From positions 1 through 48,998 of the forward strand of contig JAPYTK010000015.1 of assembly GCA_029941785.1 (NCBI GenBank): a DNA stretch of 48,998 bases, in the 5' to 3' direction. Source of the DNA: Polyangiaceae bacterium. GTDB taxonomy: Bacteria > Myxococcota_A > Polyangia > Polyangiales > Polyangiaceae. Under the pieces are notes generated by a model that worked only from the letters and a program-made list of their open reading frames with translations, had not been told where the DNA came from and ran no database searches. The number at the start of each line of letters is the position of its first letter. Position 1 is the stretch's first letter. The position numbers and the translations under genes are program-made. Below, in pieces: positions 41,239 to 48,998 of this stretch.

Positions 41239-41302
41239 GGTTAGCCTCGACGGCGAAGAAAAGAAAGCTGGTTGAGATGCGCCCGCATGGCGGTTAGCCT
41301 CG
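41239..41302. repeat. 11-bp direct repeat between glpK and the adenylate cyclase
   Basis: GGTTAGCCTCG occurs at 41239-41249 and at 41292-41302. The first copy overlaps the minus-strand TAACCA box of glpK; the second contains TAGCCT upstream of the cyclase start. This could be an operator shared by both directions. Confidence 0.45.
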
Positions 41303-41310
41303 GACTGCGA

Positions 41311-43269
41311 ATGGCTCGAATTCACCTGACAATGCCGCAAGGTCAGAAGACCGTGGAGTTGCAAGCGAACAACTCTCTGGGCCGGCATCCGAACAACAGC
41401 ATCCAGCTGCTCGACAAGATCGTGTCGAAAGAACACTGCATCATCGAGCAGCGAGGCGCATCCTTCGTCTTGCGCGACCTAGGCAGCCTCAACGGCACCT
41501 TCATCAATCAACAGCGCGTGAACGGCGAGCAGGAACTTCGCCACGGCGACGAGATTTCGCTCGGACAAACCAAAGGGCACTTCGACGCCTCCCCCATGGC
41601 GACTGCGGCCCCTCCGCCATCGTCTTGGGTCGCGGGCCAGGGGCCAAGCAGCTTCCCAGCGAGCGCGGGGCGACCAACCGCTCCTACGCCAGCGAGCGCC
41701 CCTCCGGTCCCGGGCGGCTTCGCCCGCCAACCGCCTCCACCACGTCATCTCGCGCACGGTGGACCGAGTTCTCACACCGCACCGAATCGGCCGGTCGGGC
41801 CACCGGGACCTCCTCCTCCCCAGCCGCATCGCGCGCACAACACAGGGCTGTCAACGGCTTTCATTCCGGCTCTGGCGCACCCAACCCAGCTCAAACAAGA
41901 CGACGACGACCGCCAAATTGGAGCGGAGATCGTCGCCGTCGAGAAAGAGTTCCGCGCTTTTCACGAGCTTGAGAGCAACCCGCAACAACTGCGCGCCGAC
42001 TACGAGCGACTGCGCCTGAGCTACGAACTCACGCGCGACATCGCCGACGAAACCGACACGACCACGTTGCTCGAAAAGATTCTCAAGAGCATTTTTCGTT
42101 TCATCCCCGCGCAGCGCGGCGTTATTTTTTTGCTGAACGACGAGGGCAAGCTCAACCCCTATGCCAGTCACCGCAACGACGGCAGCAAAGAGCCGATCAG
42201 CGTGTCGACGACCATTTTGCACAAGGTCGAGACGGATCGAAAAGCGGTGCTGACACACGACGCCGCCATGGATTTTGCGGCCTCAAAGGGCAAGAGCATG
42301 ATCCTCAATCAGATTCAGTCGGCGATGGTGGCGCCCATGCTCCACAACAACCGACTGTTCGGGGTGTTGTGGCTCGACTCCCGCTCGCTCGCGCAATTTC
42401 AACCGAAGGATCTTGAGCTGGTCTGCGCCGTAGCCAACCAGGCCGCGATGTTCATCGAGATCAACATTCTCGGTAAGCAGGTGCACGATGAGATACTCAA
42501 CCGCGAACGCCTCAGCCGCTTGGTTTCACCGAAAGTTGCCGAGCAGGTCATCGCCGGGCAAATCGACCTCAAGCCCGGTGGCGCCCGGACCGAGTGCACG
42601 GTGTTCAACAGCGACATCCGGGGCTTCACGAGAATGAGCGAGAAGGCGCCCCCAGAGGTCATCGTCGAAATGCTCAACGGCTACTTCGAGCGGATGGTCG
42701 ATGTGGTGTTCCACCACGAAGGGACGCTCGACAAGTTCATGGGCGACGGAATCATGGCGTTGTGGGGCGCTCCGGTCGAACACGTCGATGACGCCTCCCG
42801 CGCCGTGGAATGCGCGTTGGCCCAAGTCGACGTCCTCGGTAGCTTCAACCGCGAACGCCTCGAACGCGACGAGCCACCTCTCGGGGTAGGATTCGGGATC
42901 CACACCGGCTCGGTGGTCGCCGGCTATATCGGCAGCAGCAAGACCTTGAGCTACACGGTCATTGGGGACGTCGCCAACACGTCCGCCCGCCTGTGCTCTC
43001 GAGCGCTGGCGGGCCAGATCATCATCTCAGCCACGACTCGGGCAAAACTCGATGGCCGCTTCGAGGTCGAGGAGCTGCCGCCAGCGAAGATGAAAGGCAA
43101 AGGAGAAGCCATGGCCATCTTCAACGTCATCGGCCGTACGACGCAGGTGGCGGTGCCCGAATCGACCGGCGTCGGGCCGTACGACTCGACGGGATCGGAG
43201 CCCGTGATCAGCAGCGGAGCCGTGAGCAAGTCCGCGGACACCTCACCGGCCGGTAACGTTGAGGCCTGA
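41311..43269 (+). CDS. FHA-GAF-class III adenylate cyclase
   Basis: 652-aa signalling enzyme. N-terminal FHA domain (about 8-95: SLGRHPNNSIQLLDKIVSKEHC, LRDLGSLNGTFINQ) binds phosphothreonine. A Pro/Ala/Ser-rich linker (about 105-200) leads to a GAF-type domain (about 230-375: RGVIFLLNDEGKLNPYASHRND, AMVAPMLHNNRLFGVLWLDSR), then a class III nucleotide cyclase (about 425-600). Metal-binding Asp435 (FNSDIRGF) and Asp479 (KFMGDG) and the adenine-type Lys475 are present, with VIGDVANTSARL holding the Asn and Arg of the transition state. It should make cAMP in response to a GAF ligand and a phosphoprotein partner. The ATG at 41311 is preferred over 41272 because the FHA begins there. Confidence 0.9.
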   Translation: MARIHLTMPQGQKTVELQANNSLGRHPNNSIQLLDKIVSKEHCIIEQRGASFVLRDLGSLNGTFINQQRVNGEQELRHGDEISLGQTKGHFDASPMATAAPPPSSWVAGQGPSSFPASAGRPTAPTPASAPPVPGGFARQPPPPRHLAHGGPSSHTAPNRPVGPPGPPPPQPHRAHNTGLSTAFIPALAHPTQLKQDDDDRQIGAEIVAVEKEFRAFHELESNPQQLRADYERLRLSYELTRDIADETDTTTLLEKILKSIFRFIPAQRGVIFLLNDEGKLNPYASHRNDGSKEPISVSTTILHKVETDRKAVLTHDAAMDFAASKGKSMILNQIQSAMVAPMLHNNRLFGVLWLDSRSLAQFQPKDLELVCAVANQAAMFIEINILGKQVHDEILNRERLSRLVSPKVAEQVIAGQIDLKPGGARTECTVFNSDIRGFTRMSEKAPPEVIVEMLNGYFERMVDVVFHHEGTLDKFMGDGIMALWGAPVEHVDDASRAVECALAQVDVLGSFNRERLERDEPPLGVGFGIHTGSVVAGYIGSSKTLSYTVIGDVANTSARLCSRALAGQIIISATTRAKLDGRFEVEELPPAKMKGKGEAMAIFNVIGRTTQVAVPESTGVGPYDSTGSEPVISSGAVSKSADTSPAGNVEA

Positions 43270-43342
43270 ACCCGTCGCGGAACGCTTGAGCCACGCCTCG
43301 CGCTCAACCGGCTGGGTAGTAGGCGCTCGTGAGAGCATGCGC

Positions 43343-43348
43343 TAGGGT
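43343..43348 (+). promoter_or_regulatory. Candidate -10 box of the GT2 gene
   Basis: GCGCTAGGGT carries TAGGGT (43343-43348), ending 7 nt before the ATG at 43356. No -35 is clear; the AGGG inside it could also act as an SD, so the two readings overlap. Confidence 0.35.
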
Positions 43349-43355
43349 GCGCCCG

Positions 43356-44405
43356 ATGCCCCCACCGGCGATAGAGCTATCGATCGTGGTGCCGATCTTC
43401 AACGAGATCGACAACATCGAGCCGCTCGTCGAGCAGCTCACCGCTTCCCTCGAAGGGACCGGACGCAGCTACGAGATATTGTGCATCGACGACGGCAGCA
43501 CGGACGGTAGTTACGAGAAGCTGAAGGAAGTCCACGATCGGGACGGCCGAGTGATCGTGGTGCGCTTCCGAAAGAACTTCGGGCAGACCGCAGCCTTTAC
43601 AGCGGGCTTTGACGCGGCCCGAGGCCGTTGGGTGATCACGATCGATGCCGACCTCCAAAACGATCCAGCAGACATTCCCAAGATGCTCGACGAAGCCGAA
43701 GCGGGGGATTGGGACATCGTCAGCGGTTGGCGCGTCAAACGAAAAGACGCTTTCCTCATGCGCAAGCTACCCTCAAAAATCGCCAACTGGCTGATCGGAC
43801 GAGTCACAGGCGTCGCGCTTCACGACTATGGCTGCTCGCTCAAAGTCTACCACCGGGACGTCGTCAAAAATATTCGCCTCTACGGCGAGCTGCATCGTTT
43901 CGTTCCGGCCGTCGCGAACAGCTTGGGGATCCGTTACACCGAAATGGAGGTCAACCATCGAGCGCGCGTCGCCGGCGAATCGAAATACAGCGGTATCATC
44001 AAGACGATCAAGCGTGCGACCAAAGTCTTCCTCGATTTGCTCACCGTCCGTTTCTTGCTGAGCTTCTCGACCCGACCCATCCACATCTTTGGTGTTCTCG
44101 GATTGCTCTGTACCGGCTCGGGCATGTGCATCGGCGGATACCTCAGCTATCTCAAGCTGTTTTACGGCGCCTCCTTGTCGGATCGTCCCTTGCTCATGTT
44201 CGCCGTCCTGCTGGTGATGGTCGGCGTTCAGTTCATCACGTTCGGACTACTCGGCGAGCTGATGATCCGCACCTACCACGAGTCGCAAAACAAGCCGATT
44301 TACGCCATACGCAACGTGTTGCGCGAGGAAACCGTCTCGCCGTCACAGCTCTCTTCCGCGCTGCCATCACTCGCGGACGGGCCCTCTAGCGCGCGACGCG
44401 TTTGA
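43356..44405 (+). CDS. Family 2 glycosyltransferase (polyprenyl-phosphate sugar synthase type)
   Basis: 349-aa membrane-bound glycosyltransferase of the GT2/DPM1-GtrB group, which moves a sugar from a nucleotide donor to polyprenyl phosphate at the cytoplasmic face. Marks: SIVVPIFNEIDNIEPLVEQL (about 9-28), CIDDGSTDGS (about 47-56), FRKNFGQTAAFTAGFDAA, IDADLQNDP with the DxD, and the helical ALHDYGCSLKVYHRDV with AGESKYSGIIKTIKR. Two C-terminal transmembrane helices (about 235-260 and 280-305). It likely supplies the lipid-linked donor for the GT39-like protein encoded convergently. ATG 43356 preferred over GTG 43329. The C-terminus overlaps the opposite gene by 20 bp. Confidence 0.9.
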   Translation: MPPPAIELSIVVPIFNEIDNIEPLVEQLTASLEGTGRSYEILCIDDGSTDGSYEKLKEVHDRDGRVIVVRFRKNFGQTAAFTAGFDAARGRWVITIDADLQNDPADIPKMLDEAEAGDWDIVSGWRVKRKDAFLMRKLPSKIANWLIGRVTGVALHDYGCSLKVYHRDVVKNIRLYGELHRFVPAVANSLGIRYTEMEVNHRARVAGESKYSGIIKTIKRATKVFLDLLTVRFLLSFSTRPIHIFGVLGLLCTGSGMCIGGYLSYLKLFYGASLSDRPLLMFAVLLVMVGVQFITFGLLGELMIRTYHESQNKPIYAIRNVLREETVSPSQLSSALPSLADGPSSARRV

Positions 44406-46863
44406 GATAAAGTTCGAAGCGCTTGCGTTTGGTCATGGTGTCAAAGCGCGCCAAAGCCTTCCGTTTGGCGTGCTTCTTTTGGCACCGCCTTTGGATGACG
44501 AGAAAGCCCGCTCGCTTGGCCAGCTCGTCGTCATTGCTCTTGGTGAGTTTCTCGTAGGCGTCCTTCAAACGGAAACGACCCGGCCCAAAACTCGGCACGT
44601 GCACATCGCGCAACTTGTGCAAACCGCTCTGGTGTCCCTTGCAGCCGAGAAACAAGACATCGTCATTGAACGCCTCCGTCTCGCTGACAGGGACCTTGCG
44701 GGCGGGCGCCACCATCATGCCCCCTACTTTGCGAGGAGGACCGAGATAGCGATGCGCGTAGAGCCGAAACAGAAGATCCCCAGCAAGAGAGTCGTAGCCT
44801 CGACTCTTTCCTGTCTTCCATACGACGTGACTGACTCCAAAGCTCCGCAAGCGAGCGTCGACCTTGGACGGCGTTCCCAACGCGCCATAGTTGATTCCCG
44901 CTTGCCAGGAGACCCAGTCGTGTACCGCTTGTCGCTGCAAACCGAGGTGCGGGTGCGACTCGTGGATCAACACGCGGGCATCGGGAGGCAGAGCCGCGGC
45001 GACTTTTTCCCAGTTGAATGAGGCGAAACGGCGGTCGTATTTTTTTTGGTAACCGCGTGTGACCAGATCCATGGACGCCTTGGCAGGGACCTTCGTGTAA
45101 GCATGACTCGGTATGAAGTAGACGTCGCTACCCCACGCCAATTGAAACGTGACCAACACCACCAAGGCGGCTCGCACCCATCGGCCTTTACGCCACAGCA
45201 GCACCATCGCCGCCGCCGTGGCAGCGGCCATCCAGGGGACCAAGGTCTGCAGGTAACGGTCCTGATGATTGGTCCACCACCACACCATCACCCCCACGTG
45301 GACCGCGGCAAAGGTCGCCCATAAACGCACCCGCTTGCCGAGCCATGGCAAGGTGAGCAAGGTGAGCGTGAACAGCGACCCGAACACCGGCACGCGCCCA
45401 TGAAAACGCTTCCAGTCGTGCGGCTCGAAGGAGAAGGTGAACAGCACCTTAAGGCTGTTTAAAACGGTATCGAGACTCAGCTCCTTGGGCTTCCAATGTT
45501 GCGTTCGATACGAGTGCTGATAGAGCCACGCCGCATCGCTATCCCAGGGCCGCGCCGGAAAATACTTGTGAAGCAATGGGTAGAGCGGGTCGCCGTACCA
45601 AATCCAGTTCTTCAACCAAAGCTGGCTGGTGATGACTGCCCCCACGCCGATGCAACACAAGGGACCCCAAAGCCACAGACCGCGCAGGCGATCGTCTTGC
45701 CGGTGACGAGCTCGTTTTACGCCAAACCACAACGAGCGCGCCCCGATCACCACGACTGGGAACAGGATGACGGAAAAAGCCGCAGAGTATTTCGTGAGGA
45801 TCAGCCCAGCGAGCGCGAAGGCCATCAAGCTTGCATGACGGGGGCACAGTCGTGGCCAAAAACGCAACAGGCCAAGCAAGACCGGGGCCACGAAGAACGC
45901 GGCGACATGATCGGCGCCCCCGCCGAGGCTCGAGTCGTAAACGAACACGCCAGGAAACAAGAAACGCGTGGCCCAGCTCGAGGCGGAGCGCACATTCGGA
46001 ACGAGACGTCGGACCAGGGCCGGGATGCCGAGCAGCGAAAAAGCGAAGCCCACAAACTCCAGGTGCGCAGCCAGCTCGACCCGATCGAAGAACTTCCCGA
46101 CCGGAAGAAGGAATGCCCAAGTGTACATTCGCGCCGCCAACTGCGGGGCGCTCGCGGCCACCCAACCCTCTGGAAACCGCTCGATGGATCCGGCCGCAAC
46201 ATAGTGCTGTGCGAGCGCGAGGTGCTTCCATCTGGCGTCGAAAGCGATGTTCTTGGGAGTGATGATCGAAAAGTAGATCAACGCCAAGGCGCCGATCCCA
46301 AAGACGATGGCGAGGCCGTCGATCCACGTCAGACCGCGCTGCCAGCCTCCCATCCGAGACACGCCACCACAGTAGCGCCGTAGATAGCGCCACGTGGGAC
46401 GCCCGCCTGCGGCCAGCAGGAGCAGGGGCGTCCCAACGAAAGCCATGCCGTTCATCAGGCCGATAAAACCGAATAAATTCAGTACAGTAGTGAACCACAC
46501 CAAGCCTACGGCAAAGGCGACGACGAGCTGTTCGATAAAGGGCAGGGTCCGGCCACCGAGTACCCGCTTGACCGTGACGTGGCCGGCGCAGACGCACGAC
46601 GCCAACCAGACGAGGGACGCGAAGCCATAACCCGCGTAGCGCCAGAACAGCCACTTCTCGATGGGGTAATGCGGGTGAAGGTAGCTGCCCATCAGGGCGC
46701 AGCCGGCCAACAGCAAGAGTGCGAGAGACAGGGTACTGGCCCACCTGAGCCACGCAGCGCGGCGCTCCTTCCAAGCCGTCACGGCGTCACCCGGCATCCC
46801 CGGGAAGCGCGAACGAACCTGCGAGGTTCGGAGCGGACACGATGGAGCGACACGGCGAACCAT
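44386..46863 (-). CDS. Polytopic membrane protein, GT39/ArnT-like glycosyltransferase candidate
   Basis: About 825-aa membrane protein with at least ten hydrophobic helices from about residue 30 to 600, followed by a soluble 200-residue C-terminal domain. The layout (charged first loop; later WYGDPLYPLLHKYFPARPW and NHQDRYLQTLVPW near the end of the membrane part) fits the GT-C class of PMT/ArnT/GT39 enzymes that use polyprenyl-linked sugars, but the catalytic acidic motif in the first loop is not certain by eye. The ATG at 46863 has weak SD; 46797 is an alternative, and the frame upstream to 47148 is unlikely coding since it faces the DUF2079 gene. The stop lies inside the GT2 gene end (44386-44405). 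Confidence 0.7.
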   Translation of the reverse strand: MVRRVAPSCPLRTSQVRSRFPGMPGDAVTAWKERRAAWLRWASTLSLALLLLAGCALMGSYLHPHYPIEKWLFWRYAGYGFASLVWLASCVCAGHVTVKRVLGGRTLPFIEQLVVAFAVGLVWFTTVLNLFGFIGLMNGMAFVGTPLLLLAAGGRPTWRYLRRYCGGVSRMGGWQRGLTWIDGLAIVFGIGALALIYFSIITPKNIAFDARWKHLALAQHYVAAGSIERFPEGWVAASAPQLAARMYTWAFLLPVGKFFDRVELAAHLEFVGFAFSLLGIPALVRRLVPNVRSASSWATRFLFPGVFVYDSSLGGGADHVAAFFVAPVLLGLLRFWPRLCPRHASLMAFALAGLILTKYSAAFSVILFPVVVIGARSLWFGVKRARHRQDDRLRGLWLWGPLCCIGVGAVITSQLWLKNWIWYGDPLYPLLHKYFPARPWDSDAAWLYQHSYRTQHWKPKELSLDTVLNSLKVLFTFSFEPHDWKRFHGRVPVFGSLFTLTLLTLPWLGKRVRLWATFAAVHVGVMVWWWTNHQDRYLQTLVPWMAAATAAAMVLLWRKGRWVRAALVVLVTFQLAWGSDVYFIPSHAYTKVPAKASMDLVTRGYQKKYDRRFASFNWEKVAAALPPDARVLIHESHPHLGLQRQAVHDWVSWQAGINYGALGTPSKVDARLRSFGVSHVVWKTGKSRGYDSLAGDLLFRLYAHRYLGPPRKVGGMMVAPARKVPVSETEAFNDDVLFLGCKGHQSGLHKLRDVHVPSFGPGRFRLKDAYEKLTKSNDDELAKRAGFLVIQRRCQKKHAKRKALARFDTMTKRKRFELYLKRVAR

Positions 46864-46941
46864 CCTACATGCGACGGTCGTGAATGCAACTCCTCGGTGC
46901 CCAACTGGCACCACGAGCCGGTTGCCAGTATGCCCCATGCC

Positions 46942-48998
46942 ATGTCCGAGCCAGGAATCGTCAGGCGAAGCTTCGCCCGCGCTGCGTCCGCCGTGCGGTG
47001 GACAGGTTCGCGCCTCGCGGTCCTCGGCTCCGCTGTCGATCTGACGATCTGGCCCGCGGTGTACGCGGTGGCGATCGGAGTGTCGCTGTGGCTCATTAGC
47101 CAAAAGGACGGCATCCTCAAGTCGTACCTCGCCAACAAGGTCCCCCATGAGGGGCGGCTGCAGACGGCGATGTGGGTCGGCGGGAGCTTCCTTGCGATCC
47201 TGCTCATCTACTTCGCCGTGGTGGTGATCGACCGCTGGCGCAAGGGCCGCTTCGACAACCGCGCCGTGTTCGAGCGTCTCAATACGTGGCTACGTGGTCT
47301 GCTCGCCCTGCCCATCGTCATGGTCCTCGCGCAAGTAGGAGTCGAGAAGAGCGACCCCCTGTGGACGATGTTTCTAGCCACCCTGGCAGGCGTGCTCATC
47401 GCCGCGAGCGCATACAGTTGGCCGTTGTCCGAGAAACGACGGTTCGACAGCCCTCGCGCAGAGACCATTCGCCGGCTGATGACCGGCCTTCTTCTTGTCG
47501 GCCTGTGGGCGGGCTACGGCTACCTCTTGACTCGGCTCGCGATCAGCCACCACCACGCGCTCAACACGCGTACGGCCGACCTCGGTTACTACGACAATAT
47601 CTTCTATCAATCGCTTCACGGCCGACCCCTTGGATGCAGCTTCGTCAAGGGTGGAAACCATGCCTCGGCCCACTTCGACCCGATCCTGGTCCTGCTGTCA
47701 CCGCTGTATCTGATCTACGATCACGCCGAGACGCTGCTCACGCTGCAATCGGTCTGGCTCGGTGCGGGCGTGATCCCCATCTACCTGATCGCCAAGCGCA
47801 AACTCGAGAGCCGAAGCGCGGGCCTGACGCTCGCCTTCGTCTACACGATGTACCCGGCGCTGCACGGCACCAACCTGTACGAGTTTCATTCCCTGACGCT
47901 CATCACGCCCCTGGTTCTGTGGGCCGTGTACTTCTTGGAAGAAGGACACATCAAGCGTTACGCCGTCACGATCCTGCTGCTCTTGCTATGTCGCGAAGAC
48001 GTCCCTCTGATGGTGTGCTTCATCGGTGCTTACGCATTCATCTCGGGGGACAAGAAGCTCAGGCGGGTTGCGATCCCGACGATCGTGGTGGCCTTTCTCT
48101 ACTTCGTGGTGGTCAAGGTCTTCGTCATGCCGGGCAGCGGAATGATGAATGAGGGTTCCAAGCAGGCGTACTCGTATCAGTATTACTTCCGGGACATGAT
48201 CCCGCAGCGCAAGGGGATCACGGGTCTCGGCCTCACCCTCCTGAGCAACCCGATGTTCGTGCTCCGCAAGACCTTGGGCAATCCCCAAAAGATCCTGTAC
48301 CTCTTGCAGCTCTTCGTTCCCTTGGCCCTGTTCCCCCTCGTCGCCAAGCGGGCCCGGGTCATGATGGTTTACGGATTGCTCGTGGCCATGTTGGCTTCAC
48401 GCAAGCCGGTGTTTCAAATTCATTTTCAGTACGCCGCCATGGTCTTCCCCTTTGCCTTCGCCATCACGCCAAGGGGCATGCAGCGGCTACGCGACAGCGA
48501 TAGATTGTCCGCCCTGGGTATCGACAGTCGGCGCTTCATGCGGGCATGCTTGATCTTCATGCTCGTCGGCACGGCGATCATTTCCTGGAAGTTTGGGGCT
48601 TTGGTGGACAACACGTCCTTCAGGGGAGGCTTCATGCGTCTCGCGCGCCCCCCGCTCAGCCAAGGGACGCAAAAGCGCTGGCAACACATCAAGAAGATGG
48701 TCGACCGCATTCCCCCTGGCGCTCGAGTCGCGGTGACGGGTCGCACCGGACCGCAAGTCTCCAACCGCCAACACGTGTATTTCTTGCGGCAACGAAAACG
48801 GGCAGACTACGTGTTCGTCGACGAGCGGCAGATCAAGAAGAAAACCAAGAAACTTCACGACCGACGCAAGCAGAGCAAGGAGCTGATCGAGCTCGATCGT
48901 TACCGAACCTACGCGTTGTTTCGGGTCGATCCTAGCAAACGCGCCGCAACCAAGAAGCTCGCATCAAAAGCCAAGAAGGCCGCCAAGAAAAAGGCCGC
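46942..48998 (+). CDS. DUF2079 family membrane protein, 3' end beyond window
   Basis: At least 685 residues, open to the last base. Repeated hydrophobic helices; the DUF2079 hallmark block is YYDNIFYQSLHGRPLGC, then GGNHASAHFDPILVLLSPLYLIYDHAE and QSVWLGAGVIPIYLIAKRKL. Later FHSLTLITPLVLWAVYFLE and CREDVPLMV follow the family order. DUF2079 proteins resemble GT-C glycosyltransferases. The visible C-terminus becomes Lys/Ala-rich (from about residue 655), which is odd for a membrane enzyme and suggests a basic tail. Start: ATG 46942 (or in-frame ATG 46930 or GTG 46897), none with a good SD. Divergent from the GT39-like gene. Confidence 0.8.
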   Translation, partial: MSEPGIVRRSFARAASAVRWTGSRLAVLGSAVDLTIWPAVYAVAIGVSLWLISQKDGILKSYLANKVPHEGRLQTAMWVGGSFLAILLIYFAVVVIDRWRKGRFDNRAVFERLNTWLRGLLALPIVMVLAQVGVEKSDPLWTMFLATLAGVLIAASAYSWPLSEKRRFDSPRAETIRRLMTGLLLVGLWAGYGYLLTRLAISHHHALNTRTADLGYYDNIFYQSLHGRPLGCSFVKGGNHASAHFDPILVLLSPLYLIYDHAETLLTLQSVWLGAGVIPIYLIAKRKLESRSAGLTLAFVYTMYPALHGTNLYEFHSLTLITPLVLWAVYFLEEGHIKRYAVTILLLLLCREDVPLMVCFIGAYAFISGDKKLRRVAIPTIVVAFLYFVVVKVFVMPGSGMMNEGSKQAYSYQYYFRDMIPQRKGITGLGLTLLSNPMFVLRKTLGNPQKILYLLQLFVPLALFPLVAKRARVMMVYGLLVAMLASRKPVFQIHFQYAAMVFPFAFAITPRGMQRLRDSDRLSALGIDSRRFMRACLIFMLVGTAIISWKFGALVDNTSFRGGFMRLARPPLSQGTQKRWQHIKKMVDRIPPGARVAVTGRTGPQVSNRQHVYFLRQRKRADYVFVDERQIKKKTKKLHDRRKQSKELIELDRYRTYALFRVDPSKRAATKKLASKAKKAAKKKA

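Noticed and set aside
43286-43308. TTGAGC/GCTCAA hairpin after the cyclase gene
   Set aside because: 6-bp stem with 10-nt loop and no T-tract; probably chance.
47172-48152. 326-codon plus-strand frame within the DUF2079 gene
   Set aside because: Arg/Pro/His-rich shadow; the other frame gives conserved DUF2079 blocks and is open to the window end.
1-48998. CRISPR arrays, tRNA, insertion sequences, phage genes
   Set aside because: No regularly spaced repeats, cloverleaf-type sequence, transposase or phage signature was seen by eye; a covariance search could still find a small RNA.

Overview
The window is GC-rich, gene-dense bacterial chromosome. The gene content points to a member of the Myxococcota (former Deltaproteobacteria). 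It has many lipoproteins with long Ser/Ala/Pro/Gly linkers, several very Cys-rich surface-type proteins, an FHA-GAF-adenylate cyclase with an 'xLGRHPxNxIQLLDxIVSKEHC' type FHA domain, an ASPIC/UnbV FG-GAP protein, an Asp-box lipoprotein and a eukaryote-like bifunctional PFKFB enzyme. I see no rRNA, tRNA, CRISPR array, insertion sequence or phage gene. Placement below phylum is inference.

Layout. 1-5953 (+): end of an L,D-transpeptidase, UbiB/AarF kinase, Asp-box lipoprotein and shikimate kinase, mostly joined by ATGA overlaps. 6017-9647: a lipoprotein, a secreted protein on the other strand, zapA, bioF and a small winged-helix protein with its own terminator. 9648-18284: glgA (-), an FG-GAP/UnbV lipoprotein (+), a FabV-like reductase (+), a bifunctional 6-phosphofructo-2-kinase/fructose-2,6-bisphosphatase (-), then a divergent O-antigen-ligase/TPR protein (+). 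18368-20937 (+): a second O-antigen polymerase/ligase and a Wzx-type flippase. 20985-30893 (-): a tightly packed run of eleven genes, mrp, S1-like RNA-binding protein, slyD, a 67-aa protein, DUF1844, HtrA-type lipoprotein protease, ECF-type sigma factor, its putative anti-sigma, a secreted protein, a TPR protein, prmA and rsmE, which is twelve when mrp is counted; many start/stop pairs overlap by 4 nt.

31093-38707: two Cys-rich lipoproteins (31 and 65 cysteines) on the minus strand, facing a plus-strand set of two thioredoxin-fold lipoproteins (WCPPC and CDPC), an outer-membrane barrel candidate and a small secreted protein. This is the best candidate for an undescribed system: a periplasmic or surface redox module next to heavily disulfide-bondable clients. 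38720-48998: UPF0158 protein with an unusual leader, glpK, FHA-GAF-adenylate cyclase, GT2 glycosyltransferase, a GT39-like membrane protein and a DUF2079 membrane protein that runs off the window end.

Across the window, several monocistronic or first genes carry a TAnnnT-like -10 box only 6-9 nt before the start codon and no Shine-Dalgarno. This suggests leaderless or near-leaderless mRNAs, while operon-internal genes use SD sites or overlapping stops and starts.
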